Source: Candidatus Saccharimonadota bacterium
Lineage (GTDB): Bacteria > Patescibacteriota > Saccharimonadia > Saccharimonadales > Saccharimonadaceae
DNA: 5,194 nucleotides
Direction: 5' to 3'
Assembly (NCBI GenBank): GCA_020428265.1
Contig: JAGQND010000054.1
Coordinates: 1 to 5,194 of the forward strand
Each line of letters opens with the position of its first letter. The first letter of the stretch is position 1. Of this stretch, positions 1-4,548 are shown in pieces. Below the pieces are notes generated by a model that had not been told where the DNA came from, did no database searches, and saw nothing but the letters and a program-made list of their open reading frames with translations. A program made the position numbers and the translations under genes.

Positions 1-30
1 AAGAGTCGTTTTAGTCAATACGTAAAATTA

Positions 31-1842
31 TTATCGCTTAGGAGCAAATAAGCCGCCTAGAAAATCGTTTGCTACATTGGTAAGCTGATTTAGGTCAGGA
101 ACTGCTGGAGCAGGGGCGGGCGCTGGAGCAGCAGGTGCTGGCAATGCAGCCGCTACCTCTGGAAGACTAGTTGGAAGTGGAGCAGGCTGTTGAATTTGCG
201 GCGCAGGAGGTAACTGCTGGAATACTTGAGTAACTATATTATTAGCAGTCTGCTGGAACTCTGGTGGTACAACATTTTGTACAACACCGTGAGCAAAATC
301 TTGAACAGGAGTGTTAGTTTCACTAGGTAGCGCCTTAAATACGTCGTTTACCATCTTATTTACATCACCCATCACTTCGCCAATCTTACTTGGGTCTTGT
401 GCTATCTTATCTGGAGCACTGTTGGCAAGGTCTAAGCCATCTTGGATAACATTGTGGAATGACTCTGGTACAGCAGCCATAACTTTCTGAGGAATACCAG
501 TATTACCAGTTTCCATATCTATACCTTGCGCTAAGTCCATAGCAGCCTGGCGGCCGTTTGGCTTAGCTAGTTCGCTACCATTTACGTTGCTATTTATTGG
601 CACAACGTCTTGGAAGAAGTTATTGAAACCACCATTTACAGGAGTGCCGTTAGCACGAATCAACTGAGTGAATGGGTGAACACCTACGTCGTATTCTTCG
701 TGGCGCACACCTTCGGCGTCAATCCATACAACTTTTGGAGCGTTAGGGTTCTCTATAGCGTGACCATGCTCGAGGTCAAGAGCCATAACACCTTGACCTA
801 GAAGTGACTGATTAGCACCGTTTGCCCATACGTCGTTTTGCGAGTAGCGAGCTATAGTACCAGCGGGTACTTCACCGGTGTCAGGGTTGATACCTAGGCT
901 TTGCAACATAGGCTTAATCATAGGGTTCTGTGCAGTACTACTACGGAAGAAACCAGTACTAGTAACAGGCGAGCCCTCTAGTACAAGGTGGAAATTATCA
1001 GGCATTACGCCGCCATTGTCAGCCTTTACTTGCTGAGCAAACTTAAGTGCGGCTATAGAGCCTTCTGAAAAACCTTCGGCGTAAAAATCTTGGCCAGAAT
1101 CTTTCTTACGTAAATAATCTTGAAACGCCGCATCGGCACCCATACCAGTAGACTGATCGAGAGTTGGGCCAGCATCGACAGGGGCAATAGTAGCAGGGTA
1201 GTTAACGCCTACATAGTTCACACCTTCGCGCAAGCTACCATCGGCACGCTTAGCGTTCATCACGCCAGCTGCGCTTGGGTCGCCACGGCCACCAAACTCG
1301 TAAGAGGTAGCATAAGCTGTAGAATCGTAATTATAGTGACGAAGAGGAGCGTGGAAATCCATACCCTTAAGGCGGTTGTAAACCAAAACACCCTCGAGGC
1401 CTATAACAGCCGCAGCCGCTACGCCACCAAGGATTTTATTGCGACCACGCTGAAAGCTTTTAAATATACGCTCGCCAGTAGTGTCGGTTGCTTTAGCTGC
1501 GTACTTTTTTTGACGTTCGGCGCTGCGCTGCTGAAACCTCTGGTACCAGCCACCAACTTTATTAAACGCGCCAAGAGCGGCTACGTTAGCGTAGGCACCT
1601 AGTGTAGGTTTGATATCTTCACGGAGTTCTTCAGAAGTGTTTTTTGGTTTTTCAAGAGTATAGCTAGGTATAGCTATAGCTGCTAAGTCACGCTTTATAG
1701 CTTCCTGCTTAGCGGCAAGCTCCATAAAGGTTTCATCTTCAGCATTCCAAGCGTCTAGATCTGTTATTACACCATTAAACTCGGCTGGCTCAGCACCAGT
1801 CTCGTACACATTGTTGTCTTTCTTGAACTCCGTATTTATCAT
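31..1842 (-). CDS. Membrane-anchored PE-PPE-like serine hydrolase with Pro/Ala-rich C-terminal tail
   Basis: This 603-aa protein probably hydrolyses an ester or lipid at the outer face of the cell membrane; the substrate is unknown. Residues 1-136 are hydrophilic and charged. A single hydrophobic segment at about 137-155 (ILGGVAAAAVIGLEGVLVY) follows a basic stretch (RIFKSFQRGRNK), so the N-terminus should be cytoplasmic and the rest exported. Residues about 205-400 resemble the alpha/beta-hydrolase PE-PPE domain known from mycobacteria. They include GVNYPA, a nucleophile elbow GFSEGS with Ser259, and candidate triad partners Asp337 (SQNDVWAN) and His389 (GVHPF). The triad partners are my inference. 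Residues 420-540 are helical and amphipathic, 545-582 are Pro/Ala/Gln-rich with PAPAPAP repeats, and the tail ends in FLGGLFAPKR. The ATG at 1842 is chosen because it lies 9 nt behind a good -10 box, which predicts a leaderless mRNA. The hydrolase class is fairly sure; the family name is moderately sure. Confidence 0.8.
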   Translation of the reverse strand: MINTEFKKDNNVYETGAEPAEFNGVITDLDAWNAEDETFMELAAKQEAIKRDLAAIAIPSYTLEKPKNTSEELREDIKPTLGAYANVAALGAFNKVGGWYQRFQQRSAERQKKYAAKATDTTGERIFKSFQRGRNKILGGVAAAAVIGLEGVLVYNRLKGMDFHAPLRHYNYDSTAYATSYEFGGRGDPSAAGVMNAKRADGSLREGVNYVGVNYPATIAPVDAGPTLDQSTGMGADAAFQDYLRKKDSGQDFYAEGFSEGSIAALKFAQQVKADNGGVMPDNFHLVLEGSPVTSTGFFRSSTAQNPMIKPMLQSLGINPDTGEVPAGTIARYSQNDVWANGANQSLLGQGVMALDLEHGHAIENPNAPKVVWIDAEGVRHEEYDVGVHPFTQLIRANGTPVNGGFNNFFQDVVPINSNVNGSELAKPNGRQAAMDLAQGIDMETGNTGIPQKVMAAVPESFHNVIQDGLDLANSAPDKIAQDPSKIGEVMGDVNKMVNDVFKALPSETNTPVQDFAHGVVQNVVPPEFQQTANNIVTQVFQQLPPAPQIQQPAPLPTSLPEVAAALPAPAAPAPAPAPAVPDLNQLTNVANDFLGGLFAPKR

Positions 1843-1851
1843 ACTACTTTC

Positions 1852-1880
1852 AGTATAGCATAAACTATATAAAAAGTCAA
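1852..1880 (-). promoter_or_regulatory. Promoter of the serine hydrolase gene
   Basis: On the minus strand, TTGACT (1875-1880) and TATACT (1852-1857) are separated by exactly 17 bp, and TG one base upstream of the -10 makes an extended -10 (TGCTATACT). The start codon follows after 9 nt, so transcription should begin at or within about 3 nt of the ATG. That leaves no room for a Shine-Dalgarno site. Confidence 0.75.
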
Positions 1881-1900
1881 GTATCTGGTGTTAGTTTATG
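1859..1900. repeat. 9-bp inverted repeat in the divergent promoter gap
   Basis: CATAAACTA (1859-1867) is the exact inverse of TAGTTTATG (1892-1900), with 24 bp between them. With the adjoining -10 boxes, each side reads TAGTTTATG, one base, then TATACT or TATAAT. The two promoters are therefore near-identical 16-bp modules facing away from each other. This could be a two-site operator or a duplicated promoter core. Confidence 0.7.
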
Positions 1901-1907
1901 TTATAAT
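1899..1907 (+). promoter_or_regulatory. Extended -10 promoter of the RNA methyltransferase gene
   Basis: TGTTATAAT is a perfect extended -10 (TG, one base, TATAAT at 1902-1907). No convincing -35 is visible at 16-18 bp upstream; the sequence there is AAGTAT or similar. The ATG at 1916 begins 8 nt after the hexamer, so a leaderless transcript is predicted. Confidence 0.7.
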
Positions 1908-1915
1908 ATAAAGAT

Positions 1916-3214
1916 ATGGCCAAAAAACCTTTACCTGTAGTTGAACTCACCCTAGACCGCATAATTGGCGGCGGTCAAACCATAGGTACTCTAGAAGATG
2001 GCAAAAAATGCCTAGTGTGGGGTGGACTGCCCGGTGAGCGCATAAAAGTACAGCTAACCAAGAAGAAATCTAGCCTAGTAGAAGGCATAGTGACAGAGGT
2101 AATAACGCCATCTAGCGAGCGTATAGCACCACGTGACCCTAGTAGCTACTTGAGCACCAGCCCATGGCAAATCATGGCGCTAGACACCGAAAATCACTAC
2201 AAATCAGCACTTATAGAAGAAGCTTTTGAGCTGCACGACATAGTACTACCCAACCCTATACAGGTGTGGAGTGACGGAGTAGAATACGGCTACCGCAACA
2301 AAGTTGAGTATAGTTTTTGGTACGACACAGAGGCCGAGACACTAGATTTGGCGTTTTTCCGCCGGGGTACGCACGGCAAAATCAGCGTCGTAGACACTAG
2401 TTTAGCCAGTAGCGCCATAAATACATCGGCAAAAATAGTACTCGATGCCTTGCGAAAGCTCAAAATCGACGGCCGCACGCTAAAAACCCTACTAATCCGT
2501 AGCAGCGCCAGCGGTAGCGTAGCATGGCAATTATATGTCAAAACGCCCGAATTTGACGCTGAAGGCCTACTACAGACCATAGACGACCCAGCACTTATAT
2601 GCGGTGAAATCATCTATAGCAACCCCAAATCGCCTGCTAGCGTCATCACAGAGCGCCTAGCGGCCACTAGTAGCGAAGTTTTGCACGATAACATACTAAA
2701 TGTGCCGTTTAGCTACGCCACCGAAGGGTTTTTCCAGATAAACTTGCCAGTGTACGAGCAGGCGCTGCGAGATATGCAAAAGTGGGTCGAAAACAAGCAG
2801 GTAATAGACCTATATAGCGGCGTAGGCACCATAGGACTAACAATCGGAGGCGAAAACGTGACTCTTATAGAGGTAAACGAGCATGCCGTGCGCGAAATGG
2901 AGCGCAATATAGACGAACTCGACCGAGCAGGAGCCAAAGCAGTGCTAGCCGCCAGCGAAGACGCGCTAGAACACTTAAATGGCGACTCTACTATAATACT
3001 GGACCCACCACGCGCAGGCCTACACGAAAAAGTCGTACAAAAACTCCTAGAACTAGCACCCCAGCGCATAATATACCTCAGTTGCAACCCCGTCACGCAA
3101 GCGCGCGACGTCATGATGCTCGCCGACAAATACGGCGTGAGGCACCACATGGGCTACAATTTCTTCCCACATACGCCGCATATTGAGCACTTGGTAGTTT
3201 TAGACCTCAAGTAA
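1916..3214 (+). CDS. TrmA/RlmD-family RNA (uracil-C5)-methyltransferase, lacking the iron-sulfur cysteines
   Basis: This cytoplasmic enzyme should transfer a methyl group from S-adenosylmethionine to C5 of a uridine in 23S rRNA (RlmD or RlmCD type) or tRNA (TrmA type). Residues about 5-65 form a TRAM-like RNA-binding domain. The methyltransferase domain shows FFQIN (272-276), SAM motif I DLYSGVGTIGL (298-308), DPPRAGL (363-369), the catalytic cysteine in YLSCNP (Cys390) and the general-base glutamate in HIEHLVVL (Glu424). The 432-aa length is normal. RumA/RlmD enzymes usually carry a CxGGC-like cluster motif after the TRAM domain. Here the matching stretch (residues 70-85, SSYLSTSPW) has none, and only Cys32, Cys229 and Cys390 exist in the whole protein, so a [4Fe-4S] cluster is ruled out. 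The family is certain; the exact target uridine cannot be read from the sequence, so no symbol is given. Codons favour CTA and ATA, unlike the next two genes. Confidence 0.95.
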   Translation: MAKKPLPVVELTLDRIIGGGQTIGTLEDGKKCLVWGGLPGERIKVQLTKKKSSLVEGIVTEVITPSSERIAPRDPSSYLSTSPWQIMALDTENHYKSALIEEAFELHDIVLPNPIQVWSDGVEYGYRNKVEYSFWYDTEAETLDLAFFRRGTHGKISVVDTSLASSAINTSAKIVLDALRKLKIDGRTLKTLLIRSSASGSVAWQLYVKTPEFDAEGLLQTIDDPALICGEIIYSNPKSPASVITERLAATSSEVLHDNILNVPFSYATEGFFQINLPVYEQALRDMQKWVENKQVIDLYSGVGTIGLTIGGENVTLIEVNEHAVREMERNIDELDRAGAKAVLAASEDALEHLNGDSTIILDPPRAGLHEKVVQKLLELAPQRIIYLSCNPVTQARDVMMLADKYGVRHHMGYNFFPHTPHIEHLVVLDLK

Positions 3215-3248
3215 CGCCTCACTAAAGGTGTTATGCTTGCATTTTTCG
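3212..3248 (+). terminator. Possible weak terminator after the methyltransferase gene
   Basis: TAACGCCT (3212-3219, starting at the stop codon) can pair with AGGTGTTA (3226-3233), with one G-U pair and a 6-nt loop. A short T run (3242-3246) follows only after 8 nt, and the -35 of the next promoter lies in between. The stem is real, but its strength as a terminator is doubtful. Confidence 0.35.
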
Positions 3249-3265
3249 TATATTTGTGCTATAAT
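3237..3265 (+). promoter_or_regulatory. Promoter of the 138-aa membrane protein gene
   Basis: TTGCAT (3237-3242), a 17-bp spacer and TATAAT (3260-3265), with TG one base upstream of the -10 (TGCTATAAT). Transcription should start near 3272, leaving a leader of about 34 nt. The same -35 hexamer, the same spacer length and an extended -10 recur in front of the 93-aa gene downstream. Confidence 0.8.
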
Positions 3266-3276
3266 AGAAATAGTCC

Positions 3277-3294
3277 ATGATACACCAAGTTTAA
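3277..3294 (+). CDS. Possible 5-codon leader ORF (MIHQV)
   Basis: An ATG about 5 nt after the predicted transcription start opens a 5-codon frame whose TAA stop overlaps the TAAGGAG ribosome-binding site of the next gene. Ribosomes finishing it would sit on that site. ORFs this short arise often by chance, so this is only a candidate. Confidence 0.2.
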   Translation: MIHQV

Positions 3295-3298
3295 GGAG
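3293..3298 (+). promoter_or_regulatory. Ribosome-binding site that fixes the GTG start at 3306
   Basis: AAGGAG lies 7 nt before GTG at 3306. An in-frame GTG at 3228 would add 26 residues, but it lies upstream of the promoter, so it cannot be the start of this transcript. Confidence 0.85.
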
Positions 3299-3305
3299 AA
3301 TAATC

Positions 3306-3722
3306 GTGGAAGCATTATTTGTAATTCTGCTGGTCTGCTCGCTGGCGACCAATGGCTGGCTCCTGTCCAAGAAGTTGCACAAGTCAGGTAAGTCGAACGA
3401 CTCGTTCGTGCTGGCGGCGGCGTACGGAAAACTGAGTGAAGCCGAGTACTCCAACCTCAAGGCCAACCCGGCGCCCCTGATCCGCGCGATCGAAGAAATC
3501 AAGGGCAACCGCATGACGGAAATCCAGTTCATGCGCGAGCAGTACCAAGCCTGCCTGGACGGTATTAAGCATGCTGAGAAGGAGCACCTGGATTACACAA
3601 GAACCGGGTATCCACCGTTGGCGGATAGTAGCCTGCGCACCCGGCATAAGCTGGAAGAGCAGGCCACCGACATCGCCCGCAAGCTCGGCATGTACGACAC
3701 TGCAGAATTGCAACCCAACTAG
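3306..3722 (+). CDS. Unknown 138-aa protein with one N-terminal membrane segment
   Basis: I do not recognise this protein. It starts at GTG with a well-placed AAGGAG site. Residues 3-21 (ALFVILLVCSLATNGWLLS) form one membrane segment. It has an acidic residue before it and several lysines after it (KKLHKSGK), which suggests N-out, C-in. Cys11 is not in a proper lipobox, because Val precedes it, so a lipoprotein is unlikely. The rest is soluble, charged and mostly helical (roughly 43-98 and 108-128), and could mediate protein contact at the inner membrane face. Base use is distinct: of 18 leucine codons 11 are CTG and none CTA, and no isoleucine codon is ATA, whereas the upstream methyltransferase uses CTA and ATA heavily. 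With its own promoter and terminator it is a monocistronic cassette, possibly acquired. No function is proposed. Confidence 0.8.
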   Translation: MEALFVILLVCSLATNGWLLSKKLHKSGKSNDSFVLAAAYGKLSEAEYSNLKANPAPLIRAIEEIKGNRMTEIQFMREQYQACLDGIKHAEKEHLDYTRTGYPPLADSSLRTRHKLEEQATDIARKLGMYDTAELQPN

Positions 3723-3743
3723 CCACCCACCAACTCCACTAGC

Positions 3744-3788
3744 AAGTGAAAACCCACCTGCTCGAGTAGAGGAGGTGGGTTTTCACTT
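3744..3788 (+). terminator. Strong intrinsic terminator after the 138-aa gene
   Basis: A perfect 16-bp stem pairs AAGTGAAAACCCACCT (3744-3759) with its inverse at 3773-3788, around a 13-nt loop. The 3' arm contains GGGTTTTC and ends in CTT, giving the usual GC core and T-rich side. The A-rich 5' side means it could work in both directions. Confidence 0.85.
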
Positions 3789-3797
3789 TGTATAGAG

Positions 3798-3826
3798 TTG
3801 CATAATTATAAATTTCATGTTATAAA
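3798..3826 (+). promoter_or_regulatory. Promoter of the 93-aa membrane protein gene
   Basis: TTGCAT (3798-3803), a 17-bp spacer and TATAAA (3821-3826), with TG one base upstream of the -10 (TGTTATAAA). Transcription should start at about 3833, giving a leader of about 65 nt. The layout copies the promoter of the preceding cassette. Confidence 0.7.
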
Positions 3827-3833
3827 TTACATA

Positions 3834-3855
3834 ATGATTCGAGATTTTCGATCAT
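3834..3855 (+). promoter_or_regulatory. 5'-terminal hairpin of the leader
   Basis: ATGAT (3834-3838) pairs with ATCAT (3851-3855), and CGA (3840-3842) with TCG (3848-3850). There is one bulged T and a 5-nt loop. It starts at the predicted transcript 5' end, a position where stem-loops often protect mRNA. Confidence 0.45.
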
Positions 3856-3857
3856 AG
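3834..3857 (+). CDS. Candidate leaderless 7-codon leader peptide (MIRDFRS)
   Basis: ATG at 3834 begins 7 nt after the -10 box, so it would lie at or next to the 5' end of the transcript. It encodes MIRDFRS and ends at TAG 3855-3857, with both arginines written CGA. The frame almost fills a 5' hairpin and stops 6 nt before a second hairpin that covers the ribosome-binding site of the 93-aa gene. The layout resembles translational attenuation leaders such as those of erm genes. The sequence shows the layout; the function is inferred. Confidence 0.35.
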   Translation: MIRDFRS

Positions 3858-3863
3858 CGCTTA

Positions 3864-3884
3864 CCTCGACGCACAATCGAGGAG
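3864..3884 (+). promoter_or_regulatory. Hairpin masking the Shine-Dalgarno site of the 93-aa gene
   Basis: CCTCGA (3864-3869) pairs perfectly with TCGAGG (3877-3882) over a 7-nt loop. The 3' arm contains most of the GAGGAG site (3879-3884). That site is 14 nt from the ATG at 3899, which is long for a Shine-Dalgarno spacing; the nearer GAGAG (3890-3894) could contribute. Confidence 0.5.
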
Positions 3885-3898
3885 AAACCGAGAGCACC

Positions 3899-4180
3899 AT
3901 GAATTCTGCTCCGCTACTGCTTGGCCTGTCCATCATGTCGCTAGCCTTCGTGGCCCTGTTCGCGGGGCTGTCGTACCGGCTCAACCTCAGAAAGGCAAGC
4001 ATCGGCCAGCTGACGAAATACGGTACCGCCGTAATCGTAGCAGGCTCTATCACGGCCGGCGCACAGTATGCGCTGTACCAAGTACAGCCCAACCTGGTAA
4101 GCGGCGACAGTTGGCTCGTACTAGGCGACATATTCATCGGATTCCTGGCGATGTTCGCCTTCTGGCGCATCGTCGACTAA
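3899..4180 (+). CDS. Unknown 93-aa protein with three membrane segments
   Basis: I do not recognise this protein. It has three membrane segments at about 6-26, 41-60 and 72-89. The short loop between the first two is basic (Arg27, Arg31, Lys32, Lys40), and the loop between the last two is neutral to acidic, so the N-terminus should be outside and the C-terminus (FWRIVD) inside. Small residues (Gly, Ala, Ser) are common in the second segment (VAGSITAGA), which often marks helix packing or oligomers. The ATG at 3899 is the only sensible start, since no in-frame start codon lies just upstream. Codons are richer in C/G endings than in the flanking genes (mostly CTG/CTC and ATC), though less extreme than in the 138-aa gene before it. 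It has its own promoter, structured leader and terminator. A 3-segment protein of this size recalls class I holins, but no lysis genes are nearby, so I do not assign that role. Confidence 0.75.
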   Translation: MNSAPLLLGLSIMSLAFVALFAGLSYRLNLRKASIGQLTKYGTAVIVAGSITAGAQYALYQVQPNLVSGDSWLVLGDIFIGFLAMFAFWRIVD

Positions 4181-4189
4181 GCCGACACC

Positions 4190-4212
4190 AACCCCGATTT
4201 TATCGGGGTTTT
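4190..4212 (+). terminator. Intrinsic terminator after the 93-aa gene
   Basis: AACCCCGAT (4190-4198) pairs perfectly with ATCGGGGTT (4202-4210) over a TTT loop, and Ts continue to 4212. It lies 10 nt after the stop codon. On the minus strand no T run follows, so it should act mainly on plus-strand transcripts. Confidence 0.9.
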
Positions 4213-4228
4213 AAATTGCAATTTAAAA
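4209..4228. repeat. 20-bp perfect palindrome
   Basis: TTTTAAATTG is followed directly by its exact inverse CAATTTAAAA, with no gap. It abuts the terminator of the 93-aa gene and lies in the space between two convergent genes. It may extend the terminator T-tract, bind a dimeric protein, or be a chance product of AT-rich DNA. Confidence 0.8.
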
Positions 4229-4262
4229 GAGTACCGACTATGCGATACCCGTACACACGCGG

Positions 4263-4472
4263 CTAGCTCCCACCGCCGTAATGCTGCACGCGCAGGTCGC
4301 GAGCGAGGTCGTAAACGCCTATGTGGTAGCTACAAACTTCACTGGTGTCCTGTACTCCCACGAAGTACGGCTGGCGAGTTTCGCTGTCGATAGCTACCGC
4401 CATATAGGGGTAGCCCTCGCTGCGAATTTTGCCCGCATATTTTTGGACCTCCTGAAACAACACCTCCGACAT
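4263..4472 (-). CDS. Unknown 69-aa soluble protein
   Basis: I do not recognise this protein. It is small, without a signal peptide or membrane segment. A first helix (SEVLFQEVQKYAGKIRSEG) is followed by likely strands (YMAVAID, PYFVGV, CSYHIGVYDL) and a flexible GGGS end, consistent with a small alpha/beta fold. The single cysteine is in EVCSYHIG. The ATG at 4472 is preferred over an in-frame GTG at 4487, because the sequence between them holds the ribosome-binding site. The gene lies 76 nt behind the 162-aa gene on the same strand with no clear terminator between, so the two may be co-transcribed. It converges on the 93-aa gene. Codon use resembles the AT-leaning genes only partly. Moderately sure that it is real, because of the good ribosome-binding site and sensible composition. 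Confidence 0.6.
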   Translation of the reverse strand: MSEVLFQEVQKYAGKIRSEGYPYMAVAIDSETRQPYFVGVQDTSEVCSYHIGVYDLARDLRVQHYGGGS

Positions 4473-4476
4473 GATA

Positions 4477-4484
4477 CCACCTTT
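4477..4484 (-). promoter_or_regulatory. Ribosome-binding site of the 69-aa gene
   Basis: AAAGGTGG (read on the minus strand) ends 4 nt before the ATG at 4472. It decides between this start and the GTG at 4487. Upstream AT-rich DNA at 4510-4523 has several -10-like words (TAGAAT, TAATAT), but I find no matching -35. Confidence 0.6.
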
Positions 4485-4548
4485 CACCGATAGCGCCTCT
4501 ATGTGACCCTATATTCTATATTACACCACAAAATTCCGACATTTAAAA

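Noticed and set aside
610..801. 63-codon open frame on the plus strand inside the hydrolase gene
   Set aside because: Antisense shadow with no start signals.
1120..1602. 160-codon open frame on the plus strand inside the hydrolase gene
   Set aside because: It is antisense to a well-supported protein with a catalytic motif, has no ribosome-binding site, and its composition is a mirror of the real gene.
1660..1685. Short tandem TATAGCT-like repeats inside the hydrolase gene
   Set aside because: They encode an ordinary low-complexity stretch (AAIAIPSY) and do not extend beyond three imperfect units.
2290..3150. Two minus-strand frames (107 and 145 codons) opposite the methyltransferase
   Set aside because: The plus-strand gene carries all family motifs; these frames have serine- and arginine-rich shadow composition and no promoter or ribosome-binding site.
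3306..3722. Lipoprotein identity for the 138-aa protein
   Set aside because: Cys11 follows LLV rather than a small residue, and no positive charges precede the hydrophobic stretch.
3200..3795. Overlapping frames on both strands around the 138-aa gene (110, 109 and 74 codons)
   Set aside because: Only the frame starting at GTG 3306 has a promoter, a ribosome-binding site and a membrane segment; the others result from the high G/C of that gene.
3820..4170. 116-codon minus-strand frame opposite the 93-aa gene
   Set aside because: The plus frame has a promoter, three clean membrane segments and a terminator; the minus frame has none.
3899..4180. Holin identity for the 93-aa protein
   Set aside because: Size and three membrane segments fit class I holins, but no endolysin, spanin or other phage gene lies in the window and the topology alone is not specific.
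4281..4493. 70-codon plus-strand frame opposite the 69-aa gene
   Set aside because: It begins downstream of the terminator without a promoter or ribosome-binding site; the minus frame has AAAGGTGG before its ATG. Some doubt remains, as both are short.
4490..4545. Own promoter for the 69-aa gene
   Set aside because: Several -10-like words occur in AT-rich DNA, but no -35 lies at a sensible distance; co-transcription from the 162-aa gene is equally possible.
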